Below are positions 31,365 through 39,566 of a stretch of 53,974 bases of DNA, piece after piece (positions within the stretch are counted from its first letter, which is position 1; the number at the start of each line of letters is the position of its first letter). Under the pieces are notes generated by a model. That model was not told where the DNA came from. It saw only the letters and a program-made list of their open reading frames with translations, and did not search any database. Position numbers and translations under genes: made by a program. Origin of the DNA: an uncultured Lachnospiraceae bacterium (GTDB taxonomy: Bacteria > Bacillota > Clostridia > Lachnospirales > Lachnospiraceae); the NCBI GenBank assembly GCA_902794825.1, contig CADBIU010000007.1, forward strand, positions 1-53,974, written 5' to 3'.

Positions 31365-32197
31365 CATTATTCTACGAAGGATCTGATGGAACGGTCATCA
31401 ACCTGATGGGTGATGGAATATACGCCCAGGAACCGGAGACTCTGATCAAGAATGAATGGAAATATAGCACCATTTCAGGAGTTAATGGAGCGGGGCGGGT
31501 AAAGCGCTTTTACAAGGATGCGAAGGAAGCCCCGCTCACGCTTGGAATCATGGCTGAGGATAAAGAACAGTTCGATGAGATCATGTTCAGGATCCACAGG
31601 ACATTTGACCGGGACATTCGAAGAATGAAGCCGGGGAAACTGTGGTGGGGCGATTTTTACAAGAAAGTTTTCGCGGTTGTTACGACATACAGCGATTTTG
31701 AAGAGCTGTTTGAATCGATCGATCAGAAAGTAAGCTTCCTCAGCGTCTACGATTACTGGGTCAGGAAAAACATTTTCCAGTATAAGGGCGCAAGCGGTAC
31801 AGGAGCCGACACAGGGCTGGATTATCCGCACGATTATTCTCATGACTATGGAGAAGAAGATATCGCGGAGGTCATTGAAAATGACTGCATAGATGCGGCA
31901 AATTTTGAAATCAGGTTTTATGGACCTGTTGCGAATCCTGCGGTCGTGATTGGAGATCATACGTATGAAGTATTTGTAACGCTCGATGCAAACGAAACAG
32001 CCGTGATCAACTCACTGGCCAGAACCGTAGTGAAATACGATGGATATGGGAATGCTGAGAACATATTCCATTTGCGTGGAAGGGATGATTATGTATTCGA
32101 AAAAATCCCTGAAGGAGCGACAACGATAAGGCGGAACAGGGCACACCAGATCGACATAACGATCTTCGATGAAAGGGGGGAGCCTGAGTGGATCTAG
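31361..32197 (+). CDS. Distal tail protein (Dit-like)
   Basis: 278 residues, with GVNGAGRVKRFYKDAKEAPL and the beta-rich body of phage Dit/YomH proteins, which form the hub between tail tube and baseplate. Four-base overlap with the tape measure gene; order supports the call. Confidence 0.82.
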   Translation: MTLFYEGSDGTVINLMGDGIYAQEPETLIKNEWKYSTISGVNGAGRVKRFYKDAKEAPLTLGIMAEDKEQFDEIMFRIHRTFDRDIRRMKPGKLWWGDFYKKVFAVVTTYSDFEELFESIDQKVSFLSVYDYWVRKNIFQYKGASGTGADTGLDYPHDYSHDYGEEDIAEVIENDCIDAANFEIRFYGPVANPAVVIGDHTYEVFVTLDANETAVINSLARTVVKYDGYGNAENIFHLRGRDDYVFEKIPEGATTIRRNRAHQIDITIFDERGEPEWI

Positions 32198-34023
32198 TCT
32201 ACGCAGACGAGACAAGGAAGGATATAAACGTCCTGCACTCGTACAAGCTTGATATGGCTTTTGGCAAAGATGAAAACGACTTTTCAGCGGATGTAGATCT
32301 GCATGATCATTGCTGCAGAAAAGGTTATTACATCTACGCCGAGGATACAGAGTACGGCGGGATCGTTGACGATATCAAGGCAGATACGGAGAAAGGCGAG
32401 CTTACATATAAAGGGAGGACCTGGCATGGAGTCCTCGCCCATCACGTAATCTGCCCTCCTCCCGGAGAAGATTACAGAGTAGTATCCGGAGAAGCCAATG
32501 CTGTGATACAGCAGATTATTGATTTGGTAGGCCTCTCAGACCTTTTTATCGCCTCTACAGACGATACTGGCGTACTGATCAGGAACTACCAGTTCCCGCG
32601 ATACTGCTATGCATATCCGGGGATACTGAAAATGCTGAAGACATACGGACTGAAACTTGAGCTTCGGTGGGTAAACAGAATGATAGTGGCAGCGGCGCTG
32701 CCGGTAAGGGACTATTCGCAGGACGATGAATTCGATGCGGACAAGGTCCATTTTTCAGTTGAAGTAAAAGGACGCCCGGTCAATCACATCATTTGCCTGG
32801 GGCGCGGAGATCTCAAAAACAGATATGTGGTGCATCTTTTTACTGACGAGCACGGCGGGATCCAGCCATACACAGTAAACGGCGTCTCTCCGGTAGAAGA
32901 CAGCGACTACATTCTCGATACATCCATGCAGGTGCTTTTCGGACAGGATGAGGTTGAAGAGGTTTACGACAACTCATCTGCAGAAATCACGACGAATTAT
33001 GTGCCGCTCGCGTCAAAGCCGGCTGATTGGGCACTCCATTGCGATAACTACTATAAGTTCGGTTCAAATGGCGAGTATACGGCCGTAGATAAACCGCAGA
33101 TCGGATACACGCTGCAGAAGAAAAAGCCATACGACTGGACAGAAAATTATGACGATTATTATACATACAACTCGGCGTCTAACTCTTACAGCCCAGTGGC
33201 TGGGACGCCTGCATACACGCTCCTGAGTTCGAAGCCGGGAAACTGGAATACAGGATACGGGCAGTATTATGTGCTCTCTTCCGGTGTGTACTCGCCGGTT
33301 ACTCCCGCGAGCACGACCAATTATGTACGGCAGACATCGCAGCCGGATGACTGGATTCATAACTATCAGGAGTATTTCAATGAAGACCAGAGCCGCGTGG
33401 AGGGGATCAGTTACGACGCCTACATACTGCAGACCAAACAGCCATCTGACTGGGACACGGCATACGGGACATATTACCGCAGAGCAACTGCAAGGGAGCT
33501 TGAGGAAAACAGCGGAACGAAGTGGTATGCAGTGACACTGGATCCGAAAGGTCAGGTCCCGAGATGGAAAGCGAGAATGTACTATTCGAAAATATCACGG
33601 CAGATGGCACCTATGTGGGGAGAAGAGCCGCGATACACAAAGGTACAGACAGCAGAAGCTCCACAGTGGAGCTCGGGGACATACTACCAGCGGGTAGGGC
33701 AGTCGGCGCCGACGTGGCAGTCCGGCACATATTACAGCGCAAGCGCTCTTACTGCAGCGCCGGCATGGAAAGCGGGAATGTACTTTAGAGCCGCAATAGA
33801 TCATTACGCTTCCATGATTGAAAAAGCGATCGAAAAATTCGAGGAATACTACGGTTCCGATGATCTGAAGATCAGCCTGGAAGAGACGGACAGGGTCTAT
33901 GATGTCGGCGACATTGTAGGAGCGAGAGAGAGTGTAACGGGAATAACAACGATACAGGAAGTTGTTAAGAAGATCATAACGATCACAAACGACGACATTG
34001 AAATCAAATACGAGGTGGGCTAA
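32188..34023 (+). CDS. Tail-associated Gp37-like protein with W/Y repeats
   Basis: 611 residues from GTG. The N-terminal part (about 1-255: YADETRKDINVLHSY, EDTEYGGIVDD, KGRTWHGVL) and the C-terminal end (about 540-611) match siphovirus Gp37-like/Tal baseplate proteins. Between them about 260 residues consist of repeats of the type (P)DWxxxYxxYY and (A)PxWxxxxYY. These aromatic repeats look like an inserted stalk or sugar-binding section. It probably forms the tail tip and takes part in host recognition. Confidence 0.75.
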   Translation: MDLVYADETRKDINVLHSYKLDMAFGKDENDFSADVDLHDHCCRKGYYIYAEDTEYGGIVDDIKADTEKGELTYKGRTWHGVLAHHVICPPPGEDYRVVSGEANAVIQQIIDLVGLSDLFIASTDDTGVLIRNYQFPRYCYAYPGILKMLKTYGLKLELRWVNRMIVAAALPVRDYSQDDEFDADKVHFSVEVKGRPVNHIICLGRGDLKNRYVVHLFTDEHGGIQPYTVNGVSPVEDSDYILDTSMQVLFGQDEVEEVYDNSSAEITTNYVPLASKPADWALHCDNYYKFGSNGEYTAVDKPQIGYTLQKKKPYDWTENYDDYYTYNSASNSYSPVAGTPAYTLLSSKPGNWNTGYGQYYVLSSGVYSPVTPASTTNYVRQTSQPDDWIHNYQEYFNEDQSRVEGISYDAYILQTKQPSDWDTAYGTYYRRATARELEENSGTKWYAVTLDPKGQVPRWKARMYYSKISRQMAPMWGEEPRYTKVQTAEAPQWSSGTYYQRVGQSAPTWQSGTYYSASALTAAPAWKAGMYFRAAIDHYASMIEKAIEKFEEYYGSDDLKISLEETDRVYDVGDIVGARESVTGITTIQEVVKKIITITNDDIEIKYEVG

Positions 34024-35156
34024 TGGCTATAGATTTAGTAACCGGACACGCCGGAACAGATCACGTATCATCGGCGTCGGCGGGAAGATATAACGCCGGT
34101 GTATGCGGGCTGGAAAAATATGTGCTGGAGACAGGGCAGCAGTTCGCAGCAACAATCGAATCAGCAAATGTAATCAGGATCGCGTCAGGAGATGCTATTA
34201 ACCAGGGCCGGCACATCACCATCCCGCAGAACACATACGAAGATGCTGATATCCTCACCGGAACACAGGGGAAAACAAGAATTGATGTGATTGCACTGCG
34301 ATATACAAAAACGACGCAGGAAGTTGGGGGAGAAGTCATTAGTGTGGAATCTGCCTCGATTGCAGTGATTAAGGGTGCAGAAGTGGATTCCGGAAGTACG
34401 CCGGTAGCACCAGCCATTAATGATGGAGACATCTTCAATGGCGATGTAATAGATGACATGGCCCTGTATCATGTGCTGATCACGGGCTTGAGTATTACTT
34501 CAGTCACCCCGGTATTTACCATTCTGAATAATATCAGAGAGATCAACCAGAAGATTGGCTCTGAGAACATGGGAACATCGGCTCCAACATTAACGGGAGC
34601 AATAAAAGAGATTATCACAAAAATCGGTTCCACCGCGATGGGATCCACGTCGCCCACAATAACTGGTGCGGTCAACGAGATTATCACTAAGATCGGAAGC
34701 ACTGCGATGGGCACAACGGCCACCACGGTAACCGGAGCCATTAAGGAACTGGTAAACAAGATCGGAAGCACTGCAATGGGCACCACAGCCACAACGCTGA
34801 CCGGCGCCATCAAAGAGCATGAGGTCGATATTTCGGCATTGCAGGATACGATGAACAATCAGATGTTCAAAACGGTTGTAAAGATATGGGACAACGTCAC
34901 TATTGGCGCTGATTGGTATTGGCAGTCGAATCCAAGTATCGCACTGACTGGTTACAGGCCAATCGGAATAGTTGGATTCACTGTGTATGCCGCATCGTCG
35001 AGCGGGGTAAATCCAAACTGGTGCATCTTTCAGCGGTGCTACATCACGCCGGCTGATCACCTTGATATGTACGTTTGGAATCAGAACAAAAGTGCAGCGG
35101 CAAAGGTACAGATAGCAGTAAGGGTGCTGTACGTTAAGACAGGGATTGTGTCGTAA
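34023..35156 (+). CDS. Tail fibre/baseplate protein with 22-residue repeats
   Basis: 377 residues. The N-terminal part (about 1-170) has the fold signs of phage baseplate adaptors (DVIALRYTKTTQEVGGE). Four 22-residue repeats with KIGSTAMGTTATT (34552-34815) follow, then a short C-terminal domain (SNPSIALTGYRPIGIVGF), probably receptor binding. The ATG overlaps the previous stop. Confidence 0.7.
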   Translation: MAIDLVTGHAGTDHVSSASAGRYNAGVCGLEKYVLETGQQFAATIESANVIRIASGDAINQGRHITIPQNTYEDADILTGTQGKTRIDVIALRYTKTTQEVGGEVISVESASIAVIKGAEVDSGSTPVAPAINDGDIFNGDVIDDMALYHVLITGLSITSVTPVFTILNNIREINQKIGSENMGTSAPTLTGAIKEIITKIGSTAMGSTSPTITGAVNEIITKIGSTAMGTTATTVTGAIKELVNKIGSTAMGTTATTLTGAIKEHEVDISALQDTMNNQMFKTVVKIWDNVTIGADWYWQSNPSIALTGYRPIGIVGFTVYAASSSGVNPNWCIFQRCYITPADHLDMYVWNQNKSAAAKVQIAVRVLYVKTGIVS

Positions 35157-35170
35157 GGAGGTGAGTATAT

Positions 35171-35388
35171 ATGAGCTTAGTTAATATAAGACCGGCGATA
35201 ACGCTGGATATTTATGATCACAATCTTACTCCTTCCACGATAAAAGCTATCGCGCTCGACAGTGGAACGAGATTCGTGGCAGCTATGATCCGCGATCGCG
35301 GCGAGATCTACGACATCGGACAGGACGCTGACGTGGCGCTCACAGTGCTGAGACCGGACAAGACCAGGGTGCAGATCACCGGCGAGAC
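35171..35388 (+). pseudogene. Truncated BppU-like baseplate gene
   Basis: AGGAGGTG precedes ATG 35171. The first 70 residues (ITLDIYDHN; RDRGEIYDIGQDADVALTVL) match the N-terminal domain of BppU-type upper-baseplate proteins. The match stops at about VQITGE, after which the frame enters sequence of a tyrosine recombinase in the wrong phase and stops at 35485. The receptor-side part is therefore lost. It could still be translated as a 104-residue chimera. Confidence 0.7.
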
Positions 35389-35529
35389 TTCACGGATCTC
35401 GCGGAAAAAGGGATGCCGATCCAGGAGATCCAGAAGCTGCTCGGTCATACGAGTATCGAGACAACGAGAAAGTATATCGAGGTGAGAAAGAAGAAAATTG
35501 AAGCATCATACAGACAATATGTAGCATAA
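35389..35529 (+). pseudogene. Tyrosine recombinase C-terminal remnant
   Basis: In the frame ending at TAA 35527-35529 the sequence reads TDLAEKGMPIQEIQKLLGHT and then SIETTRKYIEV, i.e. the GH motif and catalytic Tyr region of a XerC/D-like enzyme. The earlier part of the gene, including the catalytic Arg, is missing. It is joined directly to the baseplate gene and ends just before a terminator. It is related to, but clearly different from, the intact recombinase at 13958-15022. Confidence 0.85.
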
Positions 35530-35533
35530 AACG

Positions 35534-35557
35534 GAGCGCCCTTATGGGCGCTCTTTT
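35534..35557 (+). terminator. Intrinsic terminator
   Basis: GAGCGCCC (35534-35541), TTAT loop, GGGCGCTC (35546-35553), four T. It stands right after the recombinase remnant and was probably that gene's own terminator, now interposed between tail and lysis genes. Confidence 0.85.
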
Positions 35558-35578
35558 CATATCAGAAGGAAAAAGGTC

Positions 35579-35908
35579 ATGAGCTATATAACTTGGATCC
35601 CGATCGGGCTTAGCGTCGTGTCGGTCATCATCGCAGCATTAACATATTCGAGGAACGGCAAAAAAGACGATAAGGAGACAATCCAGAAAGAAGAATCAAA
35701 GTTCGACGGGATTAAAGAGGGCCTTCTGAAGGCAAACATGAAGCTGGACACAGTGTGCGCCACAACAAATGAAACGCGATCAGACATTAAATCGATGAAC
35801 AAAGATCTGATCAACATAGACAGAAGAGTGACGGGGCTCGAGACAAACATGAAACAGGTGTTTAAGGAACTCGACGAACTGAAAGAAGGGAGGACTAAGA
35901 ATGGATAA
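35579..35908 (+). CDS. Membrane/coiled-coil protein, holin-associated
   Basis: 109 residues. One N-terminal span (WIPIGLSVVSVIIAALTY) and a long coiled coil (about 55-105). Proteins of this XhlA-like form sit beside holins and help lysis or anchor the lysin. AGAAGG before ATG. Overlaps the holin gene by 8 bp. Confidence 0.65.
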   Translation: MSYITWIPIGLSVVSVIIAALTYSRNGKKDDKETIQKEESKFDGIKEGLLKANMKLDTVCATTNETRSDIKSMNKDLINIDRRVTGLETNMKQVFKELDELKEGRTKNG

Positions 35909-36113
35909 GCAGTACTGGATCAGATGGGCAAAGGCAGCAGGCGTGAGAGCTCTTAAGACTGTGGCACAGACTGCAGTTGCGCTGATCGGCACCAATGCAA
36001 TCGGAATCACCGAGGTTAATTGGGTGGGCGTTGCTTCCGGAGCCGCTCTGGCCGGAGTCGTTTCCCTCCTGACATCCCTTGCAGGGATTCCGGAAGTAGA
36101 TATGGAGCAGTAA
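35901..36113 (+). CDS. Phage holin (phi LC3/r1t-like)
   Basis: 70 residues with two membrane segments (ALKTVAQTAVALIGTNAI; VASGAALAGVVSLLTSLAGI). Holins open the membrane at the end of infection so that the lysin reaches the wall. Directly upstream of the lysin gene. Confidence 0.88.
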   Translation: MDKQYWIRWAKAAGVRALKTVAQTAVALIGTNAIGITEVNWVGVASGAALAGVVSLLTSLAGIPEVDMEQ

Positions 36114-36116
36114 TAC

Positions 36117-36144
36117 ATGAGGCCCTTCGGGGCCTCATTTTTTT
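36117..36144 (+). terminator. Intrinsic terminator between holin and lysin
   Basis: ATGAGGCCC, TTCG loop, GGGCCTCAT then seven T. A strong terminator between two lysis genes implies read-through, antitermination or a separate promoter for the lysin. Confidence 0.85.
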
Positions 36145-36160
36145 ATATGGAGGATAGATA

Positions 36161-39073
36161 ATGATCAGTATTAAAGCGCTAGGCATGTATTCTTCCGATT
36201 TTTCGGGCGGGGAAACTCGCAACGGAGACACGCAGATTGCTACTGACGGGAAATACTTCGATGTTATGGATGGTGGCTGCGACAGGTATGCCACAAGACT
36301 GATTACACACCTGAAGTCAAGAAACATAAGGGACCCGTATATGCACATTTCGCATTGCCACTACGATCACCGGGATGGAATCGAAAAGATCTTGTCTGAT
36401 CCGTGGTTCTCTCCAAGAGGTCTGTACTGCCAGGATCCGGATTCTATCACGGGCCATAGCAGCGCGATCAGGAGCGACATCAATGCACTCCGGAAGATCA
36501 TTGATAAAGCTAAGAGCAAGGGCATCCCGGTCATATATCTGGGCAATGAGGACAAGATCGAGCACGGCGAGATTAAAATCACCGTCTATAGGCAGTACCC
36601 GAAATACACGGGAAATTCTGACGCATATCTTAACGACGGCTCTCTTTGCTACTGGTTCGCGGCGCTGCGCTATCTTACAACTGGCGACGCCAGCATGTGG
36701 TGTGCATACAAATATAACCTCAACCCGCTGATCGTAAAGGGCGGGCACCACGGCAACGATATGTCGGCAGATGGTTATCTCAAGCCCTCTCAGATGTGCC
36801 CTTGGCTGTATAAACGCGGTTGCAGATTCTACTGGGATAATGATTTTTCTCTGAGTCTCACAGATTTTTTGATGACCGGCAGAGAGGACGCCATCAATGC
36901 CGGCATGACATTTATCGATATCCACGGCGATATCGACATGGTCTTTGCAGAAGGTAAAGTAACGATCAAGCACGCCGATAAGACATACACGGCCAAAGTC
37001 CCATATCAGGGAAAGATGCTGAAAGCTTCCTGGGAAAAAGACTCAAAAGGAATGTGGTACAGATATCCAGACGGATCGTGGGCGACGGGCTGGGCTCTCA
37101 TTGACAAGAAGTGGTATTACTTTGACGCAGACGGCTGGATGCTTACCGGCTGGAGAGAACTTCAATGGAGCCAGAGCAAAAAGAAGAACAAAAAAGACTG
37201 GTTCTTCTTTGATCAGAAGACGGGCGTTATGCTCACCGGCTGGCAAGTACTCTTATGGAGCGGAGGGGTTAGCACATTCTGCTTCGACGAGAACGGCGTC
37301 ATGCTCACCGGCTGGCACTGGCTCACCAAGGACGGTAAGACCGGATGGTATTACTTCGAGAACAGCGGCGCCATGCATACCGGATGGATCTTCGATGATG
37401 GAGCATGGTATTACCTCGGACCAGATGGAAAGATGGCCACTGGCTGGGTAATGTACAAGGGCAAGCGCTGTTACTTAGAACCGCTCAGCGACAAGACTCA
37501 TATCCAAGGGCGCTGCTACGTCAATTGCAGAGCCACAATCGACGGTAAACTCTATAGCTTTGACTCTGATGGTTATGCCACAGAGGTCAAGACGTCGGGC
37601 ACTGTAAGCACCGTGGCGCCAGGCACAAGAGTTATCGACGTTTCGGAGTTCCAGCCCGATAACATTGACTGGAACAAGGTTAAGAAAAGTGGCCATGCAG
37701 TGGTCCTCAGAATGGGCTTAAGAGGGTCCATAAAGGGAACGCCGAGATATCGCAAAGTCGGATACGACTACCACTTCAAAATGTACGTCGAAGGAGTAAT
37801 AAAAGCGGGGATCCCGTATTCTGTCTACTATTTCCCTACGCCGCTGAGCGATGAGGAAGCGGACCAGGAAGCAGACTGGATCATAATGAACGTGGCAGGC
37901 CTGAATCTGAGCATGCCGCTCTGGCTCGACTCGGAGAGAGTGGATAAAGGGGTGGCTAACGACATCAGTACGGCCACGAGGACTCGATACCTGAAGCGGA
38001 TCACGGACAAGCTCGTGGCAGCAGGCATCCCCTGCGGTATTTATGCCTCTACTTCGTGGCTGAATAATCAGATCAACATGGGAGAGTTCCCGCAGCAGGT
38101 CCGGGATAATACATGGTGTGCCCAGTATGCCGCATCCTGCACATACGGCGGAGTCTATGCGATGTGGCAGTATTCCAGCAAGGCAAGAGTTGATGGCATC
38201 AACGATGAGATTGATATTTCAGTGGTAAACCGGGAATTCAACATGTCTTGCAGGAAGACGGCACCAAAGGAAAATGCTCTGGCTAAGGACAACGTAAAGA
38301 TATTCCCGACAACGAATCCGGTCAAGATCAGTAACTCCGGAAGTGACGAACATGGAAACTACAAAGGCGGCGCCGCCGGTGATCAGACAAGCCGCGAATG
38401 GCAGATCCGTGACTGGTATAATAGACCGTGGAACTGCGTGCTCCGCCATCCGGATCCTGCGGTAAGAGCGTGCCTGGCAGACCTGGCCACCAAGGCAGCA
38501 AATAACAACCGCATTGGTTATGATCAGTACCAGAGGCAGACATACTGGAATGAGCTGCAGAAGGTAAACTATGATCCTTCCAAGATCACCGTGGCGTGCG
38601 AGGCGGACTGCTCCGCAGGCGTGATCGCGAACATTAAAGCGGCCGGTTATATCCTCAACAGACCGGAGCTACAGAATATTTCCTGCACCTATACGGGGAA
38701 CATGAGAGCGGGACTGCAGGCAGCGGGCTTTGCTTGCCTCACGGACTCGAAGTATCTGACAAGCTCCGCCTACCTGGTGGCCGGAGATGTACTGCTCAAT
38801 GATAAGCATCACACAGCCACGGCCGTAACAAACGGCATACAGTCAGACGGGAGTACGCCTAAGGCGGCGACCATGCCGCTCATCAAGAAGGGGAGCAAGG
38901 GCTCCGCAGTGCTTCAGCTGCAGAAGATGCTCAATGCCAAAGGATATAAACTCACAGAGGACGGAGACTTCGGAAGCAAGACAGAGGCAGCGGTTAAAGC
39001 ATACCAGAAGGCAAACGGCCTCGAAGTTGACGGAGAAGTCGGCCCGATGACGTGGGGAGTCCTTTTCAAATAG
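36161..39073 (+). CDS. Five-part lysin with metallo-beta-lactamase-fold domain
   Basis: 970 residues. (1) 1-285: MBL fold, SHCHYDH (H65, H67, D69, H70), TTGD (D176) and GGHHG (H196/H197). (2) 295-475: choline-binding/CW repeats (KWYYFDADGWMLTGW). (3) 488-692: GH25 muramidase (VIDVSEFQ, D493; WLDSE, D590 and E592). (4) 705-895: cysteine-peptidase-like, CEADCS (C817) and HHTAT. (5) 905-970: PG_binding_1 (KGSKGSAVLQLQKML). MBL enzymes joined to choline-binding repeats recall the pneumococcal phosphorylcholine esterase Pce, so it may cut wall phosphocholine as well as peptidoglycan. No signal peptide, so it relies on the holin. Confidence 0.88.
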   Translation: MISIKALGMYSSDFSGGETRNGDTQIATDGKYFDVMDGGCDRYATRLITHLKSRNIRDPYMHISHCHYDHRDGIEKILSDPWFSPRGLYCQDPDSITGHSSAIRSDINALRKIIDKAKSKGIPVIYLGNEDKIEHGEIKITVYRQYPKYTGNSDAYLNDGSLCYWFAALRYLTTGDASMWCAYKYNLNPLIVKGGHHGNDMSADGYLKPSQMCPWLYKRGCRFYWDNDFSLSLTDFLMTGREDAINAGMTFIDIHGDIDMVFAEGKVTIKHADKTYTAKVPYQGKMLKASWEKDSKGMWYRYPDGSWATGWALIDKKWYYFDADGWMLTGWRELQWSQSKKKNKKDWFFFDQKTGVMLTGWQVLLWSGGVSTFCFDENGVMLTGWHWLTKDGKTGWYYFENSGAMHTGWIFDDGAWYYLGPDGKMATGWVMYKGKRCYLEPLSDKTHIQGRCYVNCRATIDGKLYSFDSDGYATEVKTSGTVSTVAPGTRVIDVSEFQPDNIDWNKVKKSGHAVVLRMGLRGSIKGTPRYRKVGYDYHFKMYVEGVIKAGIPYSVYYFPTPLSDEEADQEADWIIMNVAGLNLSMPLWLDSERVDKGVANDISTATRTRYLKRITDKLVAAGIPCGIYASTSWLNNQINMGEFPQQVRDNTWCAQYAASCTYGGVYAMWQYSSKARVDGINDEIDISVVNREFNMSCRKTAPKENALAKDNVKIFPTTNPVKISNSGSDEHGNYKGGAAGDQTSREWQIRDWYNRPWNCVLRHPDPAVRACLADLATKAANNNRIGYDQYQRQTYWNELQKVNYDPSKITVACEADCSAGVIANIKAAGYILNRPELQNISCTYTGNMRAGLQAAGFACLTDSKYLTSSAYLVAGDVLLNDKHHTATAVTNGIQSDGSTPKAATMPLIKKGSKGSAVLQLQKMLNAKGYKLTEDGDFGSKTEAAVKAYQKANGLEVDGEVGPMTWGVLFK

Positions 39074-39112
39074 GGAGAAGAACGTCAACACGCGCGAACG
39101 TTTTTCACAATA

Positions 39113-39146
39113 AGCCCCAGGGGAGAAATCCTCTGGGGCTCTTTTT
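39113..39146 (+). terminator. Intrinsic terminator after the lysin gene
   Basis: AGCCCCAG (39113-39120) with CTGGGGCT (39133-39140), then CTTTTT. It ends late transcription at the right edge of the prophage. Confidence 0.85.
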
Positions 39147-39148
39147 AT

Positions 39149-39162
39149 TTGCGCCGGCGCAA
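39149..39162. repeat. 14-bp palindrome copy 3 (TTGCGCCGGCGCAA)
   Basis: Third identical copy, here in non-coding DNA between the lysin terminator and the attR arm repeats. Confidence 0.6.
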
Positions 39163-39184
39163 CTGTTTTATATAGGAAGAAAGC

Positions 39185-39215
39185 GTGAACCAAATCGTGA
39201 ACGAACTTGGTTCAC
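39185..39215. repeat. Right copy of the 23-bp repeat plus an inverted hexamer
   Basis: 39185-39207 equals 1596-1618. Two GTGAAC hexamers (39185, 39197) are joined here by an inverted one, GTTCAC (39210-39215). Likely integrase/excisionase arm sites of attR. Confidence 0.6.
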
Positions 39216-39270
39216 AAATGCGGAAAATCTTCTATAATTGTGGAATTTTCTACACGTACAGATAAAAGAA

Positions 39271-39308
39271 AATCCCTTAAATACGGGCTTTCCCGTATTT
39301 AAGGGATT
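39271..39308. terminator. 17-bp stem terminator supplied by the phage for tRNA-Met
   Basis: AATCCCTTAAATACGGG (39271-39287) pairs perfectly with 39292-39308. On the minus strand the stem is followed by a U-rich run, so it replaces the tRNA terminator displaced to 1484-1519. On the plus strand a shorter CTTT tail follows. Confidence 0.8.
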
Positions 39309-39315
39309 CTTTGCT

Positions 39316-39341
39316 TCGTAGCGAGAGGGGGACTTGAACCC
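39316..39341. repeat. attR core
   Basis: Identical to 1521-1546. It forms the 3' end of the intact tRNA-Met, so the phage sequence restores the tRNA on integration. Confidence 0.88.
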
Positions 39342-39392
39342 TCGACACCGCGGGTATGAACCGCGTGCTCTAGCCAGCTGAGCTATCTCGCC
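39319..39392 (-). tRNA. tRNA-Met (CAT), elongator type
   Basis: 74 nt on the minus strand with 7-bp acceptor stem (first pair G-U), D arm, anticodon stem CGCGG/CCGCG with CAT, and T arm GAGGGTTCAAGTCCCC. Discriminator A73; CCA is not encoded. It lacks the GGG/CCC anticodon stem and first-pair mismatch of initiator tRNA, so it is elongator Met; tRNA-Ile2 (lysidine) is the remaining alternative. The promoter is at 39453-39425. Confidence 0.93.
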
Positions 39393-39424
39393 ATATGTCT
39401 GCCGCTTCATCAGTCAGCTTTTAT

Positions 39425-39453
39425 AGTATACGAAACCGAAGAATTTTTGTCAA
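39425..39453 (-). promoter_or_regulatory. tRNA-Met promoter
   Basis: On the minus strand TTGACA (39453-39448), 17-bp spacer, TATACT (39430-39425), reading into the tRNA. Confidence 0.85.
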
Positions 39454-39566
39454 CTCATAAAATAAAAAAAATCGGATCAGTCAATCTGTTCTTTACAAAA
39501 CGGCAAAAGCGTAAGAAGATACTTGTATTGTCGATTGTCAGGATTACTATGTTCCGGGAGGATAAA

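Noticed and set aside
35171-35485. Full normal 104-residue baseplate gene
   Set aside because: After about 70 residues the sequence is tyrosine-recombinase DNA read in the wrong phase, so it is a junction product.
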